Origin: Pseudomonas capeferrum
GTDB taxonomy: Bacteria; Pseudomonadota; Gammaproteobacteria; Pseudomonadales; Pseudomonadaceae
DNA: 64,000 nucleotides
Direction of reading: 5' to 3'
Assembly (NCBI RefSeq): GCF_013523055.1
Contig: NZ_JAAMQM010000006.1
Span: 62,001-126,000 of the forward strand
Numbering within the stretch: position 1 is the stretch's first letter; the number at the start of each line of letters is the position of its first letter. A program made the translations under genes and the position numbers. This document shows positions 1 through 9,019 of this stretch, one piece after another. The notes below the pieces were generated by a model. The model made no database searches, had not been told where the DNA came from, and worked only from the letters and a program-made list of their open reading frames with translations.

Positions 1-1047
1 GGCGCGGTGAAGAACCCCTGGAGCCTGGAGCACGTCCCCGGCGGTTCGTCCGGTGGTTCGGCCGCGGCGGTGGCCGCGCGCCTGCTGCCCGCCAGCACCG
101 GTACAGATACCGGCGGCTCGATCCGCCAACCCGCCGCACTGACCAACCTGACCGGCCTCAAGCCGACCTACGGACGGGTTTCTCGCTGGGGCATGATCGC
201 CTACGCCTCGAGCCTGGACCAGGGAGGCCCGATGGCCCGCACGGCCGAAGACTGCGCCCTGCTCCTGCAAGGCATGGCCGGCTTCGACCCCAAGGACTCC
301 ACTAGCATCGACGAGCCGGTGCCGGACTACAGCGCCAACCTCAACGCGCCCCTCGAGGGTCTGCGTATCGGGCTGCCGAAAGAATACTTCGGCGCTGGCC
401 TCGACCCGCGCATCGCCGACCTGGTGCATGCCAGCGTCAAGGAGCTGGAGAAGCTCGGCGCGGTGGTCAAGGAAATCAGCCTGCCGAACATGCAGCACGC
501 CATCCCGGCCTACTACGTGATCGCGCCGGCGGAAGCCTCCTCCAACCTGTCGCGCTTCGATGGCGTGCGCTTCGGCTACCGCTGCGAGAACCCCAAGGAT
601 CTGACCGACCTGTACAAGCGCTCCCGCGGCGAAGGTTTCGGCACCGAGGTGCAGCGGCGCATCCTGGTCGGCACCTACGCCCTGTCGGCCGGCTACTACG
701 ATGCCTACTACCTGCAGGCACAGAAGATCCGCCGCCTGATCAAGAACGATTTCATGGCCGCCTTCGAGCAAGTCGACCTGATCCTCGGCCCTACCACGCC
801 GAACCCGGCCTGGAAGCTGGGCGCCAAGAGCAGCGACCCGGTCGCCGCCTACCTGGAAGACGTCTACACCATCACCGCCAACCTCGCAGGCCTGCCGGGC
901 CTGTCGATGCCGGCCGGTTTCGTCGAAGGCTTGCCGGTCGGCGTGCAGTTGCTCGCTCCTTACTTCCAGGAAGGCCGCCTGCTCAACGTCGCGCATCGCT
1001 ATCAGCAAGTGACTGACTGGCACACCCGCGCCCCCAACGGCTTCTGA
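1..1047 (+). CDS. gatA: Glutamyl-tRNA(Gln) amidotransferase subunit A (5' part outside window)
   Basis: GatA is the amidase subunit of GatCAB. It releases ammonia from glutamine to convert Glu-tRNA(Gln) or Asp-tRNA(Asn) to the amidated form in the cytoplasm. The reading frame is open from base 1 and runs 348 codons to TGA; full GatA is about 480 residues, so the start and the catalytic lysine lie upstream. Two parts of the amidase signature are visible: GGSSGGSAA near residue 15, carrying the cis-serine, and [12 protein letters not shown] near residue 32, carrying the nucleophilic serine. The C-terminal [14 protein letters not shown] block is intact. gatB begins 11 bases after the stop, as expected for a gatCAB operon. 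GTG at 7 is an internal valine codon and not a start. Confidence 0.97.
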   Translation, partial: GAVKNPWSLEHVPGGSSGGSAAAVAARLLPASTGTDTGGSIRQPAALTNLTGLKPTYGRVSRWGMIAYASSLDQGGPMARTAEDCALLLQGMAGFDPKDSTSIDEPVPDYSANLNAPLEGLRIGLPKEYFGAGLDPRIADLVHASVKELEKLGAVVKEISLPNMQHAIPAYYVIAPAEASSNLSRFDGVRFGYRCENPKDLTDLYKRSRGEGFGTEVQRRILVGTYALSAGYYDAYYLQAQKIRRLIKNDFMAAFEQVDLILGPTTPNPAWKLGAKSSDPVAAYLEDVYTITANLAGLPGLSMPAGFVEGLPVGVQLLAPYFQEGRLLNVAHRYQQVTDWHTRAPNGF

Positions 1048-1058
1048 GGAATTCACAC

Positions 1059-2504
1059 ATGCAATGGGAAGTTGTGATCGGGCTGGAGATTCATACCCAG
1101 CTCGCCACCCAGTCGAAGATCTTCTCCGGCAGCTCCACCACCTTCGGCTCCGAGCCGAACACCCAGGCGAGCCTGATCGATTTGGGCATGCCGGGCGTGC
1201 TGCCGGTGCTCAACCAGGAAGCGGTGCGCATGGCCTGCATGTTCGGCCTGGCCATCAACGCCGAAATAGGCCAGCGCAACGTCTTCGCCCGCAAGAACTA
1301 CTTCTACCCCGACCTGCCCAAGGGCTACCAGATCAGCCAGATGGAGCTGCCGATCGTCGGCAAGGGCTACCTGGACATCGCCCTGGAAGACGGCACCATC
1401 AAGCGCGTGGGCGTCACCCGCGCGCACTTGGAGGAAGACGCCGGCAAGAGCCTGCACGAAGACTTCACCGGTGCCACCGGCATCGACCTGAACCGTGCCG
1501 GCACGCCGCTGCTGGAGATCGTGTCCGAGCCGGACATGCGCAGCGCCAAGGAAGCGGTGGCCTACGTCAAGACCATCCACGCCCTGGTGCGCTACCTGGG
1601 CATCTGTGACGGCAACATGGCCGAAGGTTCGTTGCGCTGCGACTGCAACGTCTCGATCCGCCCGAAGGGCCAGGCAGAGTTCGGCACCCGCTGCGAGATC
1701 AAGAACGTCAACTCGTTCCGCTTCATCGAGCGCGCCATCAACAGCGAAATCCAGCGCCAGATCGACCTCATCGAGGACGGCGGCAGGGTCATCCAGGAAA
1801 CCCGCCTGTACGATCCCAACAAGGACGAGACCCGCTCGATGCGTAGCAAGGAGGAAGCCAACGACTACCGTTACTTCCCCGACCCGGACCTGCTGCCGGT
1901 GATCATCGAGGACGCGTTCCTCGAGTCCACCCGTGCCAGCCTGCCGGAACTGCCGCAGCAGAAGGTCGAGCGTTTCCAGGTGCAGTATGGCTTGTCGCCA
2001 TACGACGCCAACGTCCTGGCCACGAGCCGCGAACAGGCCGACTACTTCGAGAAGGTCGTCGCCATCGGTGGCGATGCCAAGCTGGCGGCCAACTGGGTCA
2101 TGGTCGAGCTGGGTAGCCTGCTGAACAAGCTGGGCGTGGAAATCGACCAGGCGCCGGTCACCGCCGAGCAGCTCGGTGGCATGCTGCTGCGCATCCGCGA
2201 CAACACCATCAGCGGCAAGATCGCCAAGACCGTGTTCGAGGCCATGGCGGCCGGCGAAGGCGATGCCGACAGCATCATCGACAGCCGGGGCCTGAAGCAG
2301 GTCACCGACACGGGCGCGATCGAGACCATGCTCGACGACATGCTGGCCGCCAACGCCGAGCAGGTCGAACAGTACCGCGCCGCCGACGAGGCCAAGCGCG
2401 GCAAGATGTTCGGCTTCTTCGTCGGCCAGGCGATGAAGGCGTCCAAGGGCAAGGCCAACCCGCAGCAGGTGAACCAGTTGCTCAAGGCCAAGCTCGAAGG
2501 CTGA
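1059..2504 (+). CDS. gatB: Aspartyl/glutamyl-tRNA(Asn/Gln) amidotransferase subunit B
   Basis: GatB activates the misacylated tRNA by phosphorylation and receives ammonia channelled from GatA. The protein is 481 residues, the usual length. It opens with [15 protein letters not shown], and has the conserved [15 protein letters not shown] region, the [11 protein letters not shown] zinc/cradle region and the [12 protein letters not shown] motif in the middle. The C-terminal YqeY-like tail, which binds the tRNA elbow, runs from about residue 340 to [17 protein letters not shown] Shine-Dalgarno at 1046-1050 sits 8 bases before the ATG. It is translated with gatA and followed by a strong stem-loop. 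Confidence 0.98.
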   Translation: MQWEVVIGLEIHTQLATQSKIFSGSSTTFGSEPNTQASLIDLGMPGVLPVLNQEAVRMACMFGLAINAEIGQRNVFARKNYFYPDLPKGYQISQMELPIVGKGYLDIALEDGTIKRVGVTRAHLEEDAGKSLHEDFTGATGIDLNRAGTPLLEIVSEPDMRSAKEAVAYVKTIHALVRYLGICDGNMAEGSLRCDCNVSIRPKGQAEFGTRCEIKNVNSFRFIERAINSEIQRQIDLIEDGGRVIQETRLYDPNKDETRSMRSKEEANDYRYFPDPDLLPVIIEDAFLESTRASLPELPQQKVERFQVQYGLSPYDANVLATSREQADYFEKVVAIGGDAKLAANWVMVELGSLLNKLGVEIDQAPVTAEQLGGMLLRIRDNTISGKIAKTVFEAMAAGEGDADSIIDSRGLKQVTDTGAIETMLDDMLAANAEQVEQYRAADEAKRGKMFGFFVGQAMKASKGKANPQQVNQLLKAKLEG

Positions 2505-2557
2505 TCGTCCGAAGCGCACCGCTGCGGCGCGCCTGGCCATGACGGGGCCGTACTGGC

Positions 2558-2593
2558 GCCAGGCCCGACGAAATCGTCGGGCCTGGCACTTTC
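2558..2593 (+). terminator. Stem-loop terminator after gatB
   Basis: A perfect 13-bp stem (2558-2570 with 2575-2587) closes on the tetraloop AAAT and is followed by a weak T-rich stretch, ACTTTCAT. It lies 54 bases past the gatB stop and ahead of the next gene's own Shine-Dalgarno, so it probably ends the gatCAB transcript. Confidence 0.7.
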
Positions 2594-2647
2594 ATCGTCA
2601 GGTCGAGCCACGTGCGCCTCGAGACCTTTTCTACAGGAGTAACCGAC

Positions 2648-3022
2648 GTGAAGTGGCGTCTCCTTTGCGCGTCTGTATTTCTCGCCCAGGTGGCCGGCTG
2701 CGCCAGCCATGATGTCGATCCGCATGGGTACGACAAGTCGGGCCTCGCTTCATGGTATGGCGCACGCCATCAAGGCAAGCGCACCGCCAGCGGCGAACGT
2801 TTCAACCAGAACGGCCTGACCGCCGCCCACCGAAGCCTGCCATTCGGCAGCCGAGTGAGGGTGACCAACACGCGCAATCAGCGTAGCGTCGTGGTTCGTA
2901 TCAACGACCGCGGGCCTCACGGCCGAAGCCGGCTCATCGACTTGTCACGCGGCGCCGCGGAAAAAATCGGCATGCTGCGTAGCGGAACGGCGCGCGTGCG
3001 GGTACAAGGTCTGGACGATTGA
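2648..3022 (+). CDS. Short RlpA-family septal/cell-wall lipoprotein
   Basis: This is an RlpA-like double-psi beta-barrel lipoprotein. RlpA proteins are outer-membrane lipoproteins that, in Pseudomonas, cleave denuded peptidoglycan glycans. The GTG at 2648 has AGGAG 7 bases upstream and gives 124 residues. The product starts MKWRLLCASVFLAQVAGC, with lipobox VAGC and lipidated Cys18. The barrel carries the family motifs GLASWYG, GKRTASGERFN, AAHRSLPFGS and VRINDRGP, including the catalytic-type Glu and Asp. It lacks the C-terminal SPOR domain of full-length RlpA, so it would not be targeted to septal glycans in the same way. An upstream in-frame GTG at 2612 has no ribosome-binding site and would spoil the signal peptide. 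Confidence 0.85.
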   Translation: MKWRLLCASVFLAQVAGCASHDVDPHGYDKSGLASWYGARHQGKRTASGERFNQNGLTAAHRSLPFGSRVRVTNTRNQRSVVVRINDRGPHGRSRLIDLSRGAAEKIGMLRSGTARVRVQGLDD

Positions 3023-3039
3023 CCTGAGGAGCAGAGACC

Positions 3040-4125
3040 ATTTTCGACCTCGCCACCCTTCCCACTTTCAGCCTTCTGCAACTTGGCGTCGGCCTGCTGT
3101 TGCTGATAGGGGGAGCGGAACTATTGGTGCGCACCGCCCTGCGCCTGGCCCATCGGCTGCATGTGCGGCCCTTGATCATCGGCCTGAGCCTGGTGGCTTT
3201 CGGCAGTACCGCGCCGCAACTGACCGTGAGCCTGCAAGCGGCCTACCTGGGCGCGCCAGACGTGGCCGTAGGCAGCGTGATCGGCAGCAACATCTTCAAT
3301 ATCCTGGTCATCCTCGGCCTGGCTGCGCTGCTCATTCCGCTGCGGGTTTCCTGGCAACTGGTCCGCTTGGACATTCCGCTGATGATCATCGCCAGCGCAC
3401 TGGTCTACCTGCTGGCCCTCAATGGGTATCTGGGCCGACTTGAGGGTGTGCTTCTGCTGGTGGGACTGATCGGTTACCTGGCTGTCCTCTGGCACCAGTC
3501 GCGCCACCATGCCCGCACCTACCCTGCGCCCGCGCCCGCAAGCGTCACGCCCAGGCGCTTCTGGGTGGTTGCCGTCACACAGATTCTGATCGGCCTGGCG
3601 CTGCTCAGCCTGGCCGGGCACTTGGTACTGGAGGCTGCAGTCGAAGTCGCCACCGATCTCGGACTGTCCGAGCGCATCATCGGCCTTACGGTGGTCGCGG
3701 TGTGCACATCGTTGCCGGAGCTGGCGGCCGCGCTGATCGCCGCCCTGCGCGGTGAGCGGGAAATCGCGGTCGGCACGGTGATCGGCAGCAACCTGTTCAA
3801 CCTCCTGGCCGTGCTCGGGTTTACCGCCGTGGTCACGCCGCAACCCCTGTCGATCTCGCCCAACGCACTGGATTTCGACCTGCCGATCATGCTCGGCGTC
3901 GCGGTGCTGTGTCTGCCGGTGTTCTATTCCGGCTATCGGATCACCCGCGCCGAAGGCCTAGTCTTTCTCTTCCTGTACCTGGCCTACGGCCTGCACATCG
4001 TGACCTTCACCACCGGCATGGCACTGGCCGAAAGACTGGAAGGGGTCATGCTCTCGTATGTGTTGCCAATACTGGGGATCGCCCTGCTGTACACGACGGT
4101 GCGCGCCTGGCGACGCCAGCACTAG
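3040..4125 (+). CDS. Calcium/sodium-type cation antiporter (CaCA family, YrbG-like), apparent ATT start
   Basis: This inner-membrane exchanger has two homologous alpha repeats and about 10 hydrophobic segments. Repeat 1 (near residues 50-80) reads VAFGSTAPQLTVS then GSVIGSNIFNILVILG. Repeat 2 (near residues 225-260) reads VAVCTSLPELAAA then GTVIGSNLFNLLAVLG. In the family each repeat carries an acidic residue in G(T/S)(S/T)xPE that ligands the cation; here repeat 1 has Gln (codon 3217-3219) and repeat 2 keeps Glu. No ATG, GTG or TTG starts the first helix. ATT at 3040 follows AGGAG (3027-3031) by 8 bases and yields 361 residues with a complete first membrane segment. The alternative TTG at 3100 would remove it. 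The gene starts 17 bases after the RlpA-like gene. Direction and ion are not provable from sequence. Confidence 0.85.
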   Translation: MFDLATLPTFSLLQLGVGLLLLIGGAELLVRTALRLAHRLHVRPLIIGLSLVAFGSTAPQLTVSLQAAYLGAPDVAVGSVIGSNIFNILVILGLAALLIPLRVSWQLVRLDIPLMIIASALVYLLALNGYLGRLEGVLLLVGLIGYLAVLWHQSRHHARTYPAPAPASVTPRRFWVVAVTQILIGLALLSLAGHLVLEAAVEVATDLGLSERIIGLTVVAVCTSLPELAAALIAALRGEREIAVGTVIGSNLFNLLAVLGFTAVVTPQPLSISPNALDFDLPIMLGVAVLCLPVFYSGYRITRAEGLVFLFLYLAYGLHIVTFTTGMALAERLEGVMLSYVLPILGIALLYTTVRAWRRQH

Positions 4126-4185
4126 GGTCACGCGCGAACAGCGGATCGCTCCCAGTGCCGGGGCAACCCGCTGTCAGCTCCATGC

Positions 4186-5556
4186 TCAGCGGTCGAGCGC
4201 GACCGCACGCGTGCGTTTCTTCAGCCAGAACGCCACACCCAGCGCCGCAATCCAGAACGGGATGAAGATCACCGAGATACGGATCGAGGGCGTGAGGTAC
4301 ATCACTACCAGGATCAACACGATAAAGGCCAGGCAGAGGTAGTTGGTCACGGGATGACCCCAGCTCTTGTAGAACGGCCTCTCGCCAGCGGCCTGCTTGG
4401 CGCGACGGAACTTCAGGTGGGTGATGCTGATACTTGCCCAGTTGATCACCAGCGCCGACACCGCCAGGGCCATCAACAGCCCGAAGGCCTCGCCCGGCAT
4501 CAGGTAGTTGATCAGCACGCACAGGCCCGTGGCCACCGCGGAGACGGCCAAAGCCAGCAGCGGCACGCCCTTGCGGTTGACCTTGAGCAACTGACGCGGC
4601 GCGTCGCCCTGGCTGGCCAGACCGAACAGCATGCGACTGTTGCAGTAGACGCAGCTGTTGTATACCGACAGGGCCGCCGTGAGCACGACGACATTGAGTA
4701 CGGTCGCGACCAGATTGCTGTCCAGCTCATGGAAGATCATCACGAACGGGCTGCCGCCCTGCACCACTTTCTGCCAGGGATAGAGCGCAAGCAGCACGGC
4801 CAAGGCACCGATGTAGAAGATCAGGATACGGTAGACCACCTGATTCGTGGCCTTGGGGATGCTCCGGCGCGGATCGTCGGCCTCGGCGGCGGTGATGCCG
4901 ACCAGCTCCAGTCCGCCGAAGGAGAACATGATCACCGCCAGTGCCATGACCAGGCCAGTGATGCCATTGGGGAAGAAGCCACCGTATTGCCAAAGATTGG
5001 CGACGCTGGCATCAGGCCCGCCCGTGCCACTGGCCAACAGCCATGCACCGAAACCGATCATGCCGACGATAGCGACCACCTTGACCAGCGCGAACCAGAA
5101 CTCCATCTCTCCGTACACCTTGACCTGGCTGAGGTTCAAGGCGTTGATCGCGACGAAGAAGATCGCTGCCGTGGCCCAGGTGGGAAATTCCGGCCACCAG
5201 TACTGCACATAGATACCCACGGCCGACAGTTCGGCCATGCCCACCAGCACATACACCACCCAGTAATTCCAGCCCGACACGAAGCCGGCGAACTCGCTCC
5301 AGTAGCGGTGGGCGAAATGGCTGAAACTGCCGGCGACCGGCTCTTCGACCACCATTTCACCAAGCTGGCGCATGATGAAGAAGGCCATCATGCCGGCAAC
5401 GGCATAGCCGAGCAGGACGGAAGGACCCGCCAGCTGGATGGTCTGGGCGATCCCCAGGAACAGCCCGGTACCGATGGCTCCGCCCAGTGCGATCAACTGG
5501 ATATGGCGATTTTTCAGCCCGCGCTGCAACCGCTCGGGCGTGCTCTGGTCTTGCAT
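4186..5556 (-). CDS. aroP: Aromatic amino acid permease AroP
   Basis: This is an APC-superfamily proton symporter for phenylalanine, tyrosine and tryptophan in the inner membrane. The 456-residue protein has about 12 hydrophobic helices. It closely follows E. coli AroP as I recall it: RGLKNRHIQLIALGGAIGTG at the N terminus, the MRQLGEMVVEEPVAGSFSHF block, the FSFGGLELVGITAAEAD motif of helix 6, and YNSCVYCNSRMLFGLA in helix 8. Related permeases (PheP, CycA, ProY) share the fold, so the exact substrate is inferred. AAGGA lies upstream of the ATG. The AEC permease gene ends 44 bases upstream on the same strand, so the two may be cotranscribed. Confidence 0.88.
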   Translation of the reverse strand: MQDQSTPERLQRGLKNRHIQLIALGGAIGTGLFLGIAQTIQLAGPSVLLGYAVAGMMAFFIMRQLGEMVVEEPVAGSFSHFAHRYWSEFAGFVSGWNYWVVYVLVGMAELSAVGIYVQYWWPEFPTWATAAIFFVAINALNLSQVKVYGEMEFWFALVKVVAIVGMIGFGAWLLASGTGGPDASVANLWQYGGFFPNGITGLVMALAVIMFSFGGLELVGITAAEADDPRRSIPKATNQVVYRILIFYIGALAVLLALYPWQKVVQGGSPFVMIFHELDSNLVATVLNVVVLTAALSVYNSCVYCNSRMLFGLASQGDAPRQLLKVNRKGVPLLALAVSAVATGLCVLINYLMPGEAFGLLMALAVSALVINWASISITHLKFRRAKQAAGERPFYKSWGHPVTNYLCLAFIVLILVVMYLTPSIRISVIFIPFWIAALGVAFWLKKRTRAVALDR

Positions 5557-5600
5557 GAAGTGTCCTTAGTTCAGGAGGCAGTGTTGTTTGCGGTCAGGAT

Positions 5601-6542
5601 CTAGATCCATCCGCCCCACTGCAAGAAGAAGATTCCGATATTGGTGGTGATCGCCGCTGCCAGCGTGGTGATCACGATGATCGATGCAGCCAGTTCGTGG
5701 TTGCCGTTAGCCGCGCGAGCCATGACATAACTGGCCGCCGCGGTAGGGCTGCCGATGTAGAGGAAGATGATACCCAGCTCCGCTCCGCGAAAGCCGCAGA
5801 GCCAGCCTCCGAGCGTGCCAATCAGGGGCAGCCAGATCATCTTCACCAGGCTGGCGCTGACAGCCAGGCGACCGCTGTCGCGCAGGGCGGCGAGCGACAG
5901 GGTCCCACCGATGCAGATCAGCGCCAGTGGCAGGGACATCTGCGCCAGGTAATCGCCGGAAGTCAGCAGCCAGTTGGGCAGCGGCACCTGGCCGTAGGCC
6001 ATGGGCGCGGCGGCCAGCACGCTGATGATCAGCGGATTGGTGAAGATGTTCTTGGCGATGCTCAAGGGGTCTGACTTGAGGTCGGGGCTATAGACCGCCA
6101 GGACCACCGCCGACAGGGAGTTGTAGAGCAGGATCACCAGGCCGGCCAGGACGGCGCCCAGCGAGATACCGTAGTCACCGTAGAGGCTGGCCGCCAGGGC
6201 CAGGCCTATGACGCCGTTGTTGCCACGGAAGCTGCCCTGGGTATAGATGCCGCGATCTTGCGGCGGACAACGCCAGATCGCGAAGCCCCAGGCCATGGCG
6301 AAGCCCAGCACGGTCGCCAGGGTGAAATACAGGATGACGCCAGGTTTGACCGCCGTCGACAGGTCTGCATGATAGATGCCCAGGAACAGCAGCGCAGGCA
6401 TGCAGACGTTGAACACCAGGGATGAGGCGATGTGGATGAAGTTATCGTCGATCAGGCGGATGCGCTTGAGAAGCACGCCCATGAACAGCATGGCGAAGAC
6501 AGGAGCCGTGATATTCAGCGTCTGGATAAGAAGGGCGAGCAT
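5601..6542 (-). CDS. AEC-family (auxin efflux carrier / malonate transporter-like) permease
   Basis: A 313-residue inner-membrane protein with about 10 hydrophobic helices in two halves, matching the length and layout of bacterial AEC permeases (MdcF/MleP/YfdV type). Visible features are the early MPALLFLGIYH segment, the GSFRGNNGVIGLALA motif characteristic of the family around residue 105, and a C-terminal GSPTAAASYVMARAANGN stretch that is typically well conserved. Known members move malonate, malate or other small carboxylates, or are poorly characterised; the substrate here cannot be told. It lies upstream of aroP on the same strand, which weakly suggests a shared transcript. The start ATG has only a poor Shine-Dalgarno. 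Confidence 0.85.
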   Translation of the reverse strand: MLALLIQTLNITAPVFAMLFMGVLLKRIRLIDDNFIHIASSLVFNVCMPALLFLGIYHADLSTAVKPGVILYFTLATVLGFAMAWGFAIWRCPPQDRGIYTQGSFRGNNGVIGLALAASLYGDYGISLGAVLAGLVILLYNSLSAVVLAVYSPDLKSDPLSIAKNIFTNPLIISVLAAAPMAYGQVPLPNWLLTSGDYLAQMSLPLALICIGGTLSLAALRDSGRLAVSASLVKMIWLPLIGTLGGWLCGFRGAELGIIFLYIGSPTAAASYVMARAANGNHELAASIIVITTLAAAITTNIGIFFLQWGGWI

Positions 6543-7002
6543 TGAAAGCGGTCCCGGGGATGGCCGTCAGGGAGGGGGCAATGATACGCCAGTGGTGGGG
6601 GGTTGGGGGATTGTGTGATGGTTGCCGCGGGTATGTCAGGTGATTTCCGCTGTTCTCGAGGTCGAGCGCCATAGGCTGAGACTTATCTTTCAATTTCCGA
6701 AATCTTCTGTGAAGCCTGCAGCCTCATCGCGGGACAAACCCGCTCGCCGCCGGGGGCCTGTTCTTGCTGCGCCGCGCATCGGTGGCGAGCGGGCTTGCCC
6801 CGCGATGAGGCCAGCAGCCACACAACGAGTCTTGCCTCGAAGATCGGATGGCTTTCCTTGACTGACCGGCATTTGGCTTGCCGGACGCCGGGCCACCCAC
6901 GATGCGCCACGCAGGCGGCCTTTGATCTGGAAGACTGGAAACCAGCGACATACACCTCAGCCTATACGAACTCGTGGCGCGGCTGGCCCCTTCCAGACTC
7001 TG
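6543..7002. other. 460-bp gene-free interval between roxR and the AEC permease
   Basis: It holds one REPIN-like inverted pair (6721-6811) preceded by the short flank AATCTTCTGTGA (6701-6712), which recurs beside two other repeats in this window. The rest shows no convincing open frame; the small frames here are read-throughs of the repeat. The promoter of the AEC permease must lie in the left part, but I see no strong -35/-10 pair. Confidence 0.7.
6721..6811. repeat. REPIN-like inverted REP pair (type A, copy 1)
   Basis: Two REP-like singlets in opposite orientation, 6721-6751 and 6779-6811. The core is a CGCGGG-CAA-CCCGCT hairpin with a GCTCGCC tail. The outer sequence GCCTCATCGCGGG is shared with the copy at 30530. 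The arms differ at a few positions. Confidence 0.8.
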
Positions 7003-7563
7003 TCAGCGCCTGACCGGCCGCTTCTGCAACTTGCGCTGCAAGGTACGGCGGTGCATGCCCAGGGCGCGGGCGGTGGCGGAGATGTTGCCGTCGTGCTCGG
7101 CCAGGACGCGCTGGATATGCTCCCACTGCAGGCGATCCACCGACATGGGGTTCTCGGGCACCAGGCTGTCCAGATCGGCGTGCTCGGACAACAGGGCCGC
7201 GAGCACATCGTCGGCATCGGCCGGCTTGCACAGGTAATTGCAGGCGCCGCGCTTGATCGCTTCCACCGCAGTGGCGATGCTCGAATAACCGGTCAGGATC
7301 AGCACGCGCATCTCCGGATCCAGCTCGAGCAACTTGGGCAGCAGGACCAGCCCCGAGTCGCCTTCCATCTTCAGGTCCAACGTGGCGTAGTCAGGCAGGT
7401 CCTGCTTGGCCAGCGCATAGCCTTCCTCGGCAGAGCCCGCGGTACTGACCCGGAAGCCGCGACGACTCATGGCGCGGGCCATGACACGGGTAAAGGTGGC
7501 GTCATCGTCCACCAGCAACAGATGCGGCAGCTCTTCGCTCTCGACCTGGATTTCTTCGCTCAT
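7003..7563 (-). CDS. roxR: Redox response regulator RoxR (PrrA/RegA/ActR family)
   Basis: This is the response regulator of a redox-responsive two-component system; in P. putida RoxSR controls respiratory-chain genes including the cyanide-insensitive oxidase. The protein has 186 residues. The receiver domain at about 14-125 has the acidic pocket DDD at 19-21, phospho-acceptor Asp63 in TLDLKM, Thr in LILTGYSS and Lys in CKPAD. The C-terminal Fis-type helix-turn-helix (about 140-186) ends GNISATARALGMHRRTLQRK, the hallmark recognition helix of the PrrA/RegA group. Its ATG overlaps the roxS stop by 4 bases (ATGA), so translation is coupled to the sensor. Confidence 0.93.
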   Translation of the reverse strand: MSEEIQVESEELPHLLLVDDDATFTRVMARAMSRRGFRVSTAGSAEEGYALAKQDLPDYATLDLKMEGDSGLVLLPKLLELDPEMRVLILTGYSSIATAVEAIKRGACNYLCKPADADDVLAALLSEHADLDSLVPENPMSVDRLQWEHIQRVLAEHDGNISATARALGMHRRTLQRKLQKRPVRR

Positions 7564-8819
7564 CGTTCATCTCCTCGCGTGCCATGGGGCAGGCGCAATT
7601 CGGTCAGGGTGCCACCCTGCTCATGACTATAGAGTTTCACCGAGCCGCCTGCACGCGTTACGCTGGCCTTGCTCAGGAACAGGCCCAGGCCGAAGCCCTT
7701 GCCCTTGGTGGTAAAGAAGGGTTTGCCGATCGATTCGGCAATCGCTACCGGCACGCCCGGGCCGTGATCGCGGATGGCGATGACGATGTCCTGAACGTCC
7801 CAGTCCAGGCTGATCTCCAGATCGTCCGGGCAGGCATCGGCAGCGTTGTTCAGCAGATTGAGCAAGGCCTGGGTCAGGTCTGGAGGAGGTGCCAGGCTCG
7901 GTGCCGGGCCCAGCCCCAGACGCTGGAAGCGGTAGCTTGTCTCGGGGCGCATCAGGTGCCAGCGGTCCAGCGCCTCATCGACCCAGGCCGTGACCTCCTG
8001 AGTCTCCAGATTCATGCGCCGGTTGGCTTCGGCCGCCCGGACCAGTTGCTGCAACGTCTGCTTGCACAGCTTGACTTGGTCCTGCAGCACGGCCAGGTCT
8101 TCCTGCAACTGCGGATCGGTATGGTCCTGGCGCATTTCGTTGATCAATACGCTCATGGTCGCCAGCGGGGTCCCCAGCTCATGAGCCGCGCCCGCGGCCT
8201 GGGTCGCGACGGCCAGCAATTGCTCGTCGCGCAGGCTGTCTTCACGGCGCTCGGCGCGCAATTGCTCCTGGCGGCGCAGCTCCTCGGCCATGCGCGCCGC
8301 GAAGAAGGTGATCACGGCAGCCGCCAGGGCAATACTCAGCCACATGCCGTAGACCTGCATCTTGTCCCGCGCCATGGGCAAGGTTTCCAGCGGATAGAAC
8401 TGCACCAGCAGCATGCTGTAGGCCGCCAGCGCCAGGCCCGAGAGCGCCAGCGAGTAGATCCAGGGCAAGGTCACCGCGGCAATCGCCAAGGGCACCAGGT
8501 AGTAGGAAACGAACGGGTTGGTCGAGCCTCCCGAGTAATACAGCAGGGCGCTGTGGATGAGCAGGTCGCAGGCCAGCTGCAGCGCGTATTCCATCTCGGT
8601 CACGGGCAGCGAAAGACGCAGGCGCAAGGCCGTGAAGGCGCACAGCAGCGACGACAGCACCAGGGTCAACGCCAGGGACAGCCAGGGCAGCGGCAGCAGC
8701 TCGGTCCAGTAGGCGACAGCCACGGAGCCGGCCTGGGCAGCGAGTACCAGGATGCGAATGAAGGTCAGGCGCCAGAGGTTCTGGCGAGTAGCGGACAACG
8801 GATGTTCGGCGGCGAGCAT
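7560..8819 (-). CDS. roxS: Redox sensor histidine kinase RoxS (PrrB/RegB family)
   Basis: This inner-membrane sensor kinase phosphorylates RoxR. It has 419 residues. Six hydrophobic segments span roughly residues 20-175 and include GGSTNPF at 97-103, the quinone/redox-signal motif of the RegB family. The dimerisation domain follows, with His213 in AAGAAHELGTPLATM. The ATPase domain shows the N box (NAADACPDDL), G1 (DHGPGVP) and G2 (GKGFGLGLFL). RegB's redox-active cysteine linker is not evident. roxS is upstream of roxR and overlaps it by 4 bases. It diverges from the SIMPL-domain gene across about 200 bp. Confidence 0.92.
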   Translation of the reverse strand: MLAAEHPLSATRQNLWRLTFIRILVLAAQAGSVAVAYWTELLPLPWLSLALTLVLSSLLCAFTALRLRLSLPVTEMEYALQLACDLLIHSALLYYSGGSTNPFVSYYLVPLAIAAVTLPWIYSLALSGLALAAYSMLLVQFYPLETLPMARDKMQVYGMWLSIALAAAVITFFAARMAEELRRQEQLRAERREDSLRDEQLLAVATQAAGAAHELGTPLATMSVLINEMRQDHTDPQLQEDLAVLQDQVKLCKQTLQQLVRAAEANRRMNLETQEVTAWVDEALDRWHLMRPETSYRFQRLGLGPAPSLAPPPDLTQALLNLLNNAADACPDDLEISLDWDVQDIVIAIRDHGPGVPVAIAESIGKPFFTTKGKGFGLGLFLSKASVTRAGGSVKLYSHEQGGTLTELRLPHGTRGDER

Positions 8820-9019
8820 GAGCTCTCCTGATGAGTGCTCCAGAAAATCGGCTGGAGTATACCGAAGCTGGCGGCCACGCAGCGGCGATGCGGCAAAGCG
8901 CCACAGTTTCTCACAGGCCGATGGGGGCCGATCGTGAACCGGCTACCCTGTTTCCGGTCAGATGGGCCATGCGTGGCAACGATGGTCTTTTCCACGCCCC
9001 CACAGCCAAGGAGTCATAC

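Noticed and set aside
1053..2540. 495-codon minus-strand open frame opposite gatB
   Set aside because: It is the antisense shadow of gatB produced by high GC; it lacks a ribosome-binding site and its amino-acid composition is typical of reversed coding sequence.
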